In this document: positions 54,092-62,314 of the stretch, piece by piece
How positions within the stretch are numbered: the stretch's first letter is position 1
Layout of the letters: every line of letters starts with the position of its first letter
Assembly (NCBI GenBank): GCA_021463345.1
Contig: JAJTYM010000014.1
Location: 1 to 64,000, forward strand
Source of the DNA: Pseudobdellovibrionaceae bacterium
GTDB lineage: Bacteria > Bdellovibrionota > Bdellovibrionia > Bdellovibrionales > JAMPXM01
Length of the DNA stretch: 64,000 nt
Direction: 5' to 3'
Made by a program: the position numbers and the translations under genes
Notes under the pieces: model-generated
Seen by the model: the letters and a program-made list of their open reading frames with translations, nothing else
What the model was told of the DNA's origin: nothing
Databases searched by the model: none

Positions 54092-55084
54092 TTACTCGTC
54101 GAGAACGTAGTTGATCGGATCGACGGGAACGCCGTTGACCCGCACCTCGTAATGCAGATGCGGGCCCGTCGAGCGCCCGGTGCTGCCGACCGCCGCGATC
54201 AGGTCACGGCGCTTGATCTTCTGACCGATCTCGACCGAAATCTGCGAGAGATGGCCGTAGCGGGTAATGACGCCGTAGCCATGGTCGATCGAAACGAGTT
54301 TGCCATAACCAGCGTCGTAACCAGCGAAACTCACAACACCGTCAGCCGGAGCGTAAATGGGCGCGCCGGGGCTGGCGGCGACGTCGAGGCCGTTGTGCAT
54401 GACCGGCCGACCGGTGAATGGCGAGATCCGATAGCCGAACTTGGACGTGAACCAGCCACGGACCGGCTTGATGCTGGGCGTGGCGGCGAGCAGTGATTGG
54501 CGTTCGGAGAGTGAATTGTAGAGCTCAAGAACGCCTTGTTCGCGCAGAAGCGTTTCGCTGACGGCTTGATCGATGCGAATGGCCAATGACGCGTAATCGC
54601 GTTGTCCTTCGACCGTTAGCTCCCCATGAGCCTCGTCGACAGGAGCACGCTCGAAGAAAACCGCGTCTTTGACCGCCAGAGCGGAACTGGGCATTCGATC
54701 CGCAGCCGGGTTGATCCCTTCGCCGGTCCGCGGCAGCGGACCGATCGCGAGTTTCAACTCACGGTTTTCGTCATCGATATTGGTGATATTTTTAAGCTTC
54801 ACGACCCAGCTCTTCACTCGCTCCAGGCCCGTTTCCAGCGAGTTGAGCTTCCCTTCGACCACCTGGAATTGCTGTTTGAGCTGATCATTCTCAGCGCGCA
54901 AGCGTTTGACTTCCATCGCCTGCGAAAGAAGGCCGACGTAATCGACGAGACAAGCCGCCAGAACCAGCGTGACGACGGCGAGCAAGGCGGTTCCGGCTTT
55001 CAACCACCCGGCCGAAACGGAAATTTTCCGCGTCGTCCCCCTGCGGTTGCTAACCATAAGAAAAGTGACTGTTTTCTTATCCAC
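54092..55084 (-). CDS. M23 (LytM-type) peptidase with membrane anchor
   Basis: A GTG at 55084 after GGGGAG gives 330 residues. A membrane helix (about 28-50) is followed by a coiled coil (52-100) and a C-terminal M23 domain from about residue 220. Zinc ligands are in VMHNGLDVAASP (HxxxD) and PHLHYEVRV (HxH). These enzymes cut peptidoglycan cross-links, or activate amidases when inactive; here all ligands are present. The coiled coil suggests partner binding as in EnvC/NlpD-like regulators. Confidence 0.9.
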   Translation of the reverse strand: MDKKTVTFLMVSNRRGTTRKISVSAGWLKAGTALLAVVTLVLAACLVDYVGLLSQAMEVKRLRAENDQLKQQFQVVEGKLNSLETGLERVKSWVVKLKNITNIDDENRELKLAIGPLPRTGEGINPAADRMPSSALAVKDAVFFERAPVDEAHGELTVEGQRDYASLAIRIDQAVSETLLREQGVLELYNSLSERQSLLAATPSIKPVRGWFTSKFGYRISPFTGRPVMHNGLDVAASPGAPIYAPADGVVSFAGYDAGYGKLVSIDHGYGVITRYGHLSQISVEIGQKIKRRDLIAAVGSTGRSTGPHLHYEVRVNGVPVDPINYVLDE

Positions 55085-55242
55085 CCAGCTCCCCTTGAGA
55101 CGTGCCCCTTGACCCACCCTCGACTCAAACCGATACACGGTCTTTAACGGCAGATCGGCCGGAGGCCTTTCGTCTTTTCGGCATTTCAGGCCGCCGATTG
55201 AAATTTTATCTAAGGAAGATTCTCAAGGTGCGTCAAACAGAT

Positions 55243-55986
55243 TCAGTGGCCCTGGGGCTTTGCGTAAAGAAGCATGCAAGTGACGTTATCGTCGCCCCCA
55301 TTCTTTTTTGCCTCGTTGATGCAAGTTGAGACGACTTGATCCGGAGGCGTCGTGCGCAAGATCTCGGCGATGCGCGCATCGGCGACGAGACCTGAAAGCC
55401 CGTCCGAGCACATGAGGATCGTCTCGCCCGGGCACAAGTCGCGTTCGACGATGTCGCACATCACTTCGCGCTCGAAACCCACGCTGCGGGTGATCACGTT
55501 TTTCGCCGCGAAACTCGCGATGTCGCGCTCGGAAAAGAGCCCCGCGCGCAACTGCTCGTTCAAGAGCGAATGGTCTTCGGTGATCTGCCAAAGGTACGGG
55601 TTCGTGAACAAATAGGCGCGCGAATCGCCGACGTTGGCGACGTACAACGTGTCATGGTGCCGGTAAGCGCAGACCAAAGTCGTGCCCATGCCCTGCAAAT
55701 CCTGATTTCCCTCGCCGCGGGCCTTGTCGAAAATCCGGTTGCTCGCCTCTTTGTAAGCCTCGGCGAGCAGCTGGCGCGGCATCATCTTCCGGCTGTCCTT
55801 GGAATGCTTGAGCACGACCTCGCGCGCGGTTTCGACGGCGAGGCGGCTGGCGACCTCGCCGCCGCGATGGCCGCCCATGCCGTCGGCGACCATGAACAGC
55901 CCGAGGCTTTCGTCGACGAGGAACGAATCCTCGTTGCGTTCGCGACGAAGACCGATATCGGTCTGACAATAAGCCTCGAGTGTCAT
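55243..55986 (-). CDS. PP2C-type serine/threonine phosphatase
   Basis: The 247-residue protein carries a complete PP2C domain: RERNEDSFL, MVADGMGGHRGG with the metal Asp, YVANVGDSRAYLF, LMCSDGLSGL and NGGDDNVTCML. It should remove phosphates from Ser/Thr, a natural counterpart to the FHA proteins at 27-32 kb, although no Ser/Thr kinase is in the window. The ATG at 55986 starts the domain directly; a longer frame upstream is discarded. Confidence 0.94.
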   Translation of the reverse strand: MTLEAYCQTDIGLRRERNEDSFLVDESLGLFMVADGMGGHRGGEVASRLAVETAREVVLKHSKDSRKMMPRQLLAEAYKEASNRIFDKARGEGNQDLQGMGTTLVCAYRHHDTLYVANVGDSRAYLFTNPYLWQITEDHSLLNEQLRAGLFSERDIASFAAKNVITRSVGFEREVMCDIVERDLCPGETILMCSDGLSGLVADARIAEILRTTPPDQVVSTCINEAKKNGGDDNVTCMLLYAKPQGH

Positions 55987-56140
55987 GACAAAGATTGTAC
56001 GGGTCCCGCGCCAAACCCACAAGCCCAACCGACAAGCGGTCGGGCCCGAGCGCGATGCCCGCTCGCCGTAAGGCTTGGCCTCATGGCGGAACAAATCACG
56101 TCGGCGCGCGCGGCCCGTGTGGCATCGTGGCGCGAAGCCG

Positions 56141-57292
56141 ATGAACCCATATGAACGCGCACAGCAACGGAAGCACGCCCCGCCGCGCCCTCCCGCGGGC
56201 CCAGCGCGGGACTCCGTTCCCTGGCCTTTTTCAGGCCCACCGTTGAACTCAAAAAAACCGCCCCGCCGCCCGATAAAGCTCAGAGGGCGCCAGGTGAGAA
56301 AACGGAACCTGTTCCAGTTCGCGATCGTCTTGAGTCTCGTGTTGCACGGGCTGGCGGCGCTCGTCGTCTGGACGCAGCCGAAGTTCCTCGTTCCCGGCCC
56401 CGCGACGCCGCGGGAGACCGGCGTTGAGCTCGTCGACGCGGCCGAGATCCTCGAGCGGCTCCGCGAACAGCGGAAGGATCAAGGGCAAATCGTGACCCAA
56501 GAGCAGCGCGTGAACGACGAGACTCCCGAAAGCTCGAAGTATCTCTCGAAGTTCAACCAGAAAGTCGAAAAGGAAACGCGCGCGGAGCTGAAGGACCGCT
56601 TCCGCAATTCCACCGGCGCCGGCGGGCCCGACGCCGAGCGGGCGACGCCCGGCGAAGCGCTGCAGAAAAAAGAGCGTACGCTCTCGGACAACGAGGAGAA
56701 GCGCGAAAACGCGAAAACCCAGGCTGAAAAAGCGCGCCAGATCCACACCGACCCGCACGGCCTTTCGAACGGGCGCTCGATGCGGGAATTCAAGCCGGAC
56801 TTCCGCCCGAAACCGATGGGCACGCAGGCAAGCGGCGGCGAGCAAGGGCCGTCGGCGACCGACGATCACCTCAAGGACGTCCCAAAGGGCATGCAGACCC
56901 TGCTGAGCACGCGCGAGTTCATGTACTACTCGTACTACAACCGCATCAAAGAACGCCTGCGCCAGTATTGGGAACCCAAGATCAAGGAAAAAATGGAACG
57001 CGTCCTGCGCCAAGGGCGCGCGATCGCGAGCGACGTCGACCGGGTCACCAAATGCGTGATCGTCCTCGACCGCGCGGGCACGCTCGTGCGCGTGCAGATC
57101 GTCGGCGCCTCCGGCCTCGTCGATCTCGACGAGGCCGCGGTCGAAGCCTTCCGAGCGGCCGCGCCTTTCCCGAACCCGCCCAAAGGCATCGTCGAGCGCG
57201 ACGGCTACATCCGCATCCGCTGGGACTTCGTGCTCGAAGCCGACGCCTCGGGGCCGGCTCGCTTCGGCAAGTACGCGGCGGTGGGACGGTGA
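56141..57292 (+). CDS. TonB-like energy transducer
   Basis: The 383-residue protein has a basic cytoplasmic N-terminus, one membrane helix (FQFAIVLSLVLHGLAALVVW, about 59-77), and a long charged periplasmic linker rich in Glu/Lys/Gln. The C-terminal TonB-like domain contains NRIKERLRQYWEPKI, CVIVLDRAGTLVRVQIVGAS, and DEAAVEAFRAAAPFPNPP. The last block is typical of TonB and TolA-like C-terminal domains. With ExbB/ExbD at 35.5 kb it could drive outer-membrane uptake. The next gene overlaps by GTGA. Confidence 0.85.
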   Translation: MNPYERAQQRKHAPPRPPAGPARDSVPWPFSGPPLNSKKPPRRPIKLRGRQVRKRNLFQFAIVLSLVLHGLAALVVWTQPKFLVPGPATPRETGVELVDAAEILERLREQRKDQGQIVTQEQRVNDETPESSKYLSKFNQKVEKETRAELKDRFRNSTGAGGPDAERATPGEALQKKERTLSDNEEKRENAKTQAEKARQIHTDPHGLSNGRSMREFKPDFRPKPMGTQASGGEQGPSATDDHLKDVPKGMQTLLSTREFMYYSYYNRIKERLRQYWEPKIKEKMERVLRQGRAIASDVDRVTKCVIVLDRAGTLVRVQIVGASGLVDLDEAAVEAFRAAAPFPNPPKGIVERDGYIRIRWDFVLEADASGPARFGKYAAVGR

Positions 57293-57846
57293 AAGCCAGG
57301 GACGCCCTGCTGATCGCCACGCACCTCACCGCCGACGACTTCCGGGGCGGGCTCCTGGAGAAAACGCGAAGCCGCGTGAAACAGGCGATCGGGACCGCGC
57401 GCGAACTGGGACTGAATCCGATCGTCGTGCTCGGGCCGTCAGGCGACGACTTCCTGCGTTCATGCCCCGAGCTCGAGGATTGCGACCTCGCGTACGATCC
57501 GAATTTCAACGGCGGCCTGTTCTCCGGCGTCCACGCCGGGGCTCACGCCGCGACCGGCGCGTGCTTCGTCCTGCCGATCGACGTCGACGGAGCGGATCGA
57601 ACCGTGTGGCGCGCGCTCGACGCGGCGGCCTGGGCTCTGATGCCCGGAGACGCCGTGCACGTCCTCGTCCAGGCCGCGGCGGGACCCGACGGCGGCGCGC
57701 ACCCCGTTTTCCCGCAACTCATCACCCGCGATGGAGTCAAGCTCCTGCGGACCCTGCCTCCCGAGACGGCCTGGAGAGAGGGTGGCGGCATCCGGTTCCA
57801 GGTCCTTCGCGACACCCTCGAACCCAAGTCGCCTATAAGCGCTTAA
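57289..57846 (+). CDS. MobA-like nucleotidyltransferase-fold protein lacking the N-terminal signature
   Basis: GTG 57289 overlaps the previous stop and gives 185 residues. The middle DPNFNGGLFSGVHAGAHA and FVLPIDVDGADRTVWRAL match the acceptor and metal-Asp region of MobA/MocA-type NTP transferases, and GPDGGAHPVFPQLI matches their later motif. The essential LAAGxxxRMG at the N-terminus is absent; ALLIATHLTADDFRGG is found instead. The protein may be inactive or use another ligand. It is encoded between a TonB-like gene and pyruvate dehydrogenase E1. Confidence 0.6.
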   Translation: MKARDALLIATHLTADDFRGGLLEKTRSRVKQAIGTARELGLNPIVVLGPSGDDFLRSCPELEDCDLAYDPNFNGGLFSGVHAGAHAATGACFVLPIDVDGADRTVWRALDAAAWALMPGDAVHVLVQAAAGPDGGAHPVFPQLITRDGVKLLRTLPPETAWREGGGIRFQVLRDTLEPKSPISA

Positions 57847-57960
57847 AACTTCTAAGTGCCCTGAACAGTTTGACAATTCCCAGTATGGCTTGCCTTTGGG
57901 TCGGACCATGCTAAACCAGGTGCTTCCGACACGAACGGGGATTTCTTCAAGGGGATCAAT

Positions 57961-60783
57961 GTGAAGAACATCAAAGCTCGCAAAGAGATGCTCGACCGCA
58001 TCTGCGGCCGCGTCCACTACATGACCACGCAGATGATCTGGCTCGCCAACAACCGCGAGGACGCGGCCAAAGGCGACCCGAAAATCGGCGGCCATCCAGC
58101 GGCGTGCGCGAGTTCCCTGCACATCACGGGCGCGTTGCACTTACTGGTCAAATCCGGATTCGATCACATCGCCAACAAACCGCACGCGGCCCCGGTCGAC
58201 CACACCTACAACTACTTGCTCGACCTGTTCCTGAAAAACGGCCTCGAACGCTTCTCGCGGGAGGAAGCGGACGCCGTCATGCACAACCTGCGCAAGTTCC
58301 CGCGGAACGGCGAACCGGTGTTCCAATCGTACCACTCGCACTACGACCCGGATCACCATGGCTTCCTGCCCTCGGGCACGGTCGGCATCCCGCCGGTCAA
58401 CGCCGGGTACCTCGCGCTCGCTTACCGCTTCGCCAAAGAGCACGGCTACGACGTTCCGGACGCGCATTTCTGGTCGATCCTCGGCGACTCCGAATTCCGG
58501 GAGGGGTCGTGTTACGAGGCGATCCCCGATTTCGCCGAGCGCGAGCTCGGCAACCTCACGTGGATCATCGACTACAACCGCCAGTCGCTCGACGGCCACC
58601 GCATCACAAACAAAAAGATCATGAACGGCACCGACGCCGACCGCATCGAGCGCACCATGATCGCCAACGGCTGGGAAGTCATCCAGGTCCGTCACGGCCA
58701 TCGCCGCCTGAAGCTCTTCGAACGGCCCGACGGGGAAGTGTTCCGCGGCTGGCTCGAAAAAGACCTCGAAGACTACGAATTGCAGGCGCTCTTGCTCGTC
58801 AACGACATGGCCGCGCTCCGCAAAGGCCTGCAGAAAACCCATCCGAAGCTCAAGACGTTCATCGACAGCGTCGACGACAACGAGCTTTACTGGGCGATGC
58901 GCGACATGGGGGGCCACGACATCGTCGCCCTCGCCGACGCGATGCTGAAGTCGAAAGAGAGCCGGAACAAGCCCACCATGATCATCGCGCACACGGTGAA
59001 AGGCTGGGGCTTGCGCTCGGCCGCGAGCCAGGGCAACCACTCGGCCCTTCCCACCCAGGACGAGATCGACGCCCTCCGCGAGGCGCAAGGCCTCCCGGCG
59101 GACACGCTCTTCGCCCGCTTCGACGCCAAATCGGAAGAATCGAAGTTCCTCAAAGAACGCGGCGACGCGCTCTACGCGCAGATCCGGCAGCAGCACGCGC
59201 TCAAGGAGAAAAACCTCAAGGCCTTCGCCAAACGCGGGAAAGAGAGCGGCGAGATCCCGACGAGCTTCGGCATCAATCTGAAGATGGCGAGCTACCCCCA
59301 CACCCAGTGGATGCTCGGCCAGTGCACGGCGAAACTCACCCGCATCGCCAACACCCCCGAAAGCGGGGGCAACGGCAAGGGCGACAAGGCCCTCTCGCCC
59401 GAGGAAAAGGCGTGGAAGGTGCCGGCGGAACTCATGGTCTCGATGGCTCCCGACGTGGGCACGTCGACGAACCTCAACCCGGCGATGGACGGCAAGATCT
59501 TCGGCGTCCCCGTGGTGCCCGACTACGAGGCGGATTTCGGCGTCAAGGACAGGAAAGCGCCCGACCTCATCCCCGGCGAGGAAAAGAGCGATCGGTTCAT
59601 CCGCTTCGAGATCGCCGAAGGCAACGTGATGTCTTGCATGGGTTCGTACGGCAAGATGCGCGATTTCCTCGGCATCCCGATCCTGCCGCTGATGACGGTC
59701 TACGACTTCTTCATCAAACGCGCGCACGACCAATTCTTCTACGACCTCTACTGGAGATCGAGCTTCATCCTCGTCGGCACGCCTTCGGGCGTCACCCTGT
59801 CGCCGGAAGGCGCGCAGCACGGCTGGAAATCGGATCTCCAGATCCCCAACCAGATCACCTGGGAGCCGTTCTTCTGCATCGAGCTCGATTGGATCCTGGC
59901 GGAATCGATCCGCCGCCACGTCACGCTCGACAACGAGGGCCGCACGGGCGTGCTCATACGGGGCGTCACCCGCGGCGTCGAACAGAAGGCGTTCGCGCAG
60001 TGCCTGAAGCGGCAGGCGCGTTTCAAACAGGATTGGGACGGACGGCCTCTCCATCCCGCCGGCCTGGAGGTGGAAAGAGCCGCCGACGAATCGTCGATCG
60101 CCGCGATCGATGAGGAGCAGATGTTCGAACACGTCCGCCAGGACGTGTTGCAAGGCGCGTATCACCTGATCGATTACCGGGGTTACGCTGGCTACGAGCC
60201 CGGCGACAACGTCGTGAACGTCTTCGCGATGGGCTCGCTCGGCACCGAGGCGATCAAAGCCTCGGAAGAGCTTCTGCGGAAGGGCATCTACGCCAACGTG
60301 ATCATGGTGACGTCGCCGGATCTCGTCCTGGGCAACCTGGCCCATGAGAACGGCTACCATTGCCTGAAAAATTCGCTCGGCGTCGACGGCTCTCTGCATC
60401 TGTTGCCCGCGCTGAACGGCGGCGCGCACCCCGCGGAAGTCGCGACGCTTTCCGGCCGACGCGTGCCGGTCGTCAGCGTACACGACGGCGAGCCGGGCCT
60501 GCTCGACAACATCGGTTCGATCGTCGGCGTGAAGCACGAAGCGCTCGCCGTCCGCAAGCACTCGAAATCGGGTCGACCCGAGGAGATCTACGCCTACCAT
60601 CACCTCGACGCGGCCGCCATCGTCGAAGCGGTCGGCAAAGCGCTGTCCGAAACCGCGCTCGAACAAGTCAAAGTGAGCCCACGCATCCTCGAGCAGGTGC
60701 ACGCGATGAGCGAAAGCTCGCAAGGCCAATCGTGGCGCCAGCTGTGGCCGGACGAGTCCGGTCACGCGGGAGACCGCCATTGA
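57961..60783 (+). CDS. aceE: Pyruvate dehydrogenase E1, homodimeric (AceE) type
   Basis: The 940-residue thiamine-diphosphate enzyme starts at GTG 57961 after AAGGGG. Features in order are GHPAACASSLHI, the TPP motif starting GDSEFREGSCYEAI (about 175) and ending in IIDYNRQSLDG, IIAHTVKGWGL, and the pyrimidine-binding half with STNLNPAMDG. FILVGTPSGVTLSPEGAQHGW and a transketolase C-terminal domain follow. It decarboxylates pyruvate and acetylates the lipoyl arm of E2. E. coli AceE has 887 residues, so this one is slightly longer. E2 and E3 are 18 kb away. The next gene overlaps by four bases. Confidence 0.85.
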   Translation: MKNIKARKEMLDRICGRVHYMTTQMIWLANNREDAAKGDPKIGGHPAACASSLHITGALHLLVKSGFDHIANKPHAAPVDHTYNYLLDLFLKNGLERFSREEADAVMHNLRKFPRNGEPVFQSYHSHYDPDHHGFLPSGTVGIPPVNAGYLALAYRFAKEHGYDVPDAHFWSILGDSEFREGSCYEAIPDFAERELGNLTWIIDYNRQSLDGHRITNKKIMNGTDADRIERTMIANGWEVIQVRHGHRRLKLFERPDGEVFRGWLEKDLEDYELQALLLVNDMAALRKGLQKTHPKLKTFIDSVDDNELYWAMRDMGGHDIVALADAMLKSKESRNKPTMIIAHTVKGWGLRSAASQGNHSALPTQDEIDALREAQGLPADTLFARFDAKSEESKFLKERGDALYAQIRQQHALKEKNLKAFAKRGKESGEIPTSFGINLKMASYPHTQWMLGQCTAKLTRIANTPESGGNGKGDKALSPEEKAWKVPAELMVSMAPDVGTSTNLNPAMDGKIFGVPVVPDYEADFGVKDRKAPDLIPGEEKSDRFIRFEIAEGNVMSCMGSYGKMRDFLGIPILPLMTVYDFFIKRAHDQFFYDLYWRSSFILVGTPSGVTLSPEGAQHGWKSDLQIPNQITWEPFFCIELDWILAESIRRHVTLDNEGRTGVLIRGVTRGVEQKAFAQCLKRQARFKQDWDGRPLHPAGLEVERAADESSIAAIDEEQMFEHVRQDVLQGAYHLIDYRGYAGYEPGDNVVNVFAMGSLGTEAIKASEELLRKGIYANVIMVTSPDLVLGNLAHENGYHCLKNSLGVDGSLHLLPALNGGAHPAEVATLSGRRVPVVSVHDGEPGLLDNIGSIVGVKHEALAVRKHSKSGRPEEIYAYHHLDAAAIVEAVGKALSETALEQVKVSPRILEQVHAMSESSQGQSWRQLWPDESGHAGDRH

Positions 60784-61556
60784 GCGAGAAGCTGCCGTTC
60801 GACGCCGAGCTGATGCGCGCCAGGGACCGCCGTTTCGAAGACACGGTCGTGTTTGTGCACCACTTCGGCGGCAGCCGCCGAACGGTGCTTCGCCATCTCC
60901 GCCTCGTGAACGACCTCGGATTCGACGGCGTCCGCTTCGACTTGATCTTCAACAAGACGCGCCCGCAGGACCAACTGCCGATCACCGGCGACTTCCGTTT
61001 CGGCGTGCGCCACGTCTGGTCGGGTCAAATCGAGTCGATCCTCAACGCGATCCCCGGCCGGAAAATCCTGTACTCGTTCTCCCTTCCATCCAGCTGCGCG
61101 CTGCAGGCGATCGCCAAGCGCCGCGCGCTCGACATCTCGGGCCTGATCTGCGACGGCGGGCCGTTCCTGAATCTCTCGCGCTGCATATGGAACCTCTACG
61201 AGCAGGAATACAAAGTGAAGAGCCGGGTGCTGCGCGCGGGATTCACGGGCGCGTCGATGCTCCTCTGGGGTTCCGGCTTCAAGGAGCAGATGCGGCGGAC
61301 CCTGCAGGGCATTCCCCGCGACTTCCCCGTCCTTTCGATCCGAGGCTGGCAGGACACCCTGGTGCCGGTGTCCGCGATCGAGGATTTTTTCTCGATGCAG
61401 GACCATCTCGATCTGGAGGTCCTGGCGCTCCCGGAGGCGCGGCATCTCAAGGGCTTGCGCGACTTCCCCGGTGAATACGTGCCGCGAGTCGAATCCTTCC
61501 TGAAACGCGTCGGCTCGCCCCTGAGGGGGAATCCCAAGAGTCAAACCCACCGATGA
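60780..61556 (+). CDS. Alpha/beta hydrolase-fold protein
   Basis: A TTG at 60780 overlaps the E1 stop (TTGA) and gives 258 residues; an ATG at 60813 is an alternative. VVFVHHFGGSRRTVLRHLR looks like the oxyanion strand of the fold. FSLPSSCALQAIAKRRAL is the nucleophile-elbow region, with Ser but not the usual GxSxG. LSIRGWQDTLVPVSAIEDFF holds the Asp and PEARHLKGLRDFP the His. Activity and substrate are uncertain. Overlap with E1 and the next gene points to coordinated expression. Confidence 0.7.
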   Translation: MSEKLPFDAELMRARDRRFEDTVVFVHHFGGSRRTVLRHLRLVNDLGFDGVRFDLIFNKTRPQDQLPITGDFRFGVRHVWSGQIESILNAIPGRKILYSFSLPSSCALQAIAKRRALDISGLICDGGPFLNLSRCIWNLYEQEYKVKSRVLRAGFTGASMLLWGSGFKEQMRRTLQGIPRDFPVLSIRGWQDTLVPVSAIEDFFSMQDHLDLEVLALPEARHLKGLRDFPGEYVPRVESFLKRVGSPLRGNPKSQTHR

Positions 61557-62206
61557 AACCGCGCCTGCTGATCTTCGATCTCGACGGCACTCTCATCGAC
61601 TCGGCCGGCGACATCGTGACGGCCGTGAACGGCCTCGCCGTCAGCCGCGGCCTTGACCCCATCCCGGCCGGGGTGATCAAGGCGGCCATCGGCGAAGGGC
61701 TTAAACATCTTATCCGCGATCTGTTCCCGGACCAGCTCGCCGGCGAAGGGTTTCTCGCCGAACTCGAACGCGACCTCAAGCGCTTCTACGGCCGGCACCT
61801 GCTCGACACGACGAAGCCGTTCCCCGGCGTGACAGGCTTCCTCGCGGCGGCGCCGGAAAAAATCGCGGTGCTCTCGAATAAACTCGAGGAATTCGTGCTG
61901 GCGGCGATGCGGGGTTTGAACCTCGATCCATACCCGTGGGTCCGTGTTTACGGAGGCGACTCCCTGGCCGCCCGCAAACCGGATCCGCTTCCCTTTCTTG
62001 AGATCATGCGCGCGGCGGGCGTCTCAAAAGAAGAGACGATCATGATCGGCGACGGCATACCCGACATCGAGGGTGCGAACCGCTGCGGGATCCGCTCGAT
62101 CGCCTGCGCCTACGGCTACACGGACCGCGACCGGCTCGGCCGCCACGATCCGACGGCTTGGATCGAATCGTTCGCCGATCTCCGCCCATTGCTCGACTCG
62201 CTCTGA
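61553..62206 (+). CDS. gph: HAD-family phosphatase, phosphoglycolate phosphatase-like
   Basis: The 217-residue HAD protein has LLIFDLDGTLIDSAGDI (catalytic Asp pair), VLSNKLEEFV (motif II), RKPDPLPFLEIM (motif III Lys) and TIMIGDGIPDIEGA (motif IV). The helical cap follows motif I as in Gph, which clears 2-phosphoglycolate from DNA repair. The ATGA overlap links it to the hydrolase gene. A related substrate within the HAD superfamily is also possible. Confidence 0.85.
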   Translation: MKPRLLIFDLDGTLIDSAGDIVTAVNGLAVSRGLDPIPAGVIKAAIGEGLKHLIRDLFPDQLAGEGFLAELERDLKRFYGRHLLDTTKPFPGVTGFLAAAPEKIAVLSNKLEEFVLAAMRGLNLDPYPWVRVYGGDSLAARKPDPLPFLEIMRAAGVSKEETIMIGDGIPDIEGANRCGIRSIACAYGYTDRDRLGRHDPTAWIESFADLRPLLDSL

Positions 62207-62314
62207 ACGGCCCGGGAGAACAACGCCCCGAGCGCGTCCTCAAAACGCGACGCGGCCCTCGGGGAGGCGAAGATCGACGCCCCCGAGGCGGTGGAAAGAC
62301 GTTCATCCCCGCGC

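Noticed and set aside
58141-60780. An 879-codon open frame antisense to the E1 gene
   Set aside because: GC-rich third positions keep the opposite strand open. Its translation is a low-information Arg/Val/Glu/Asp mix, and the plus strand encodes a clear AceE-type protein.
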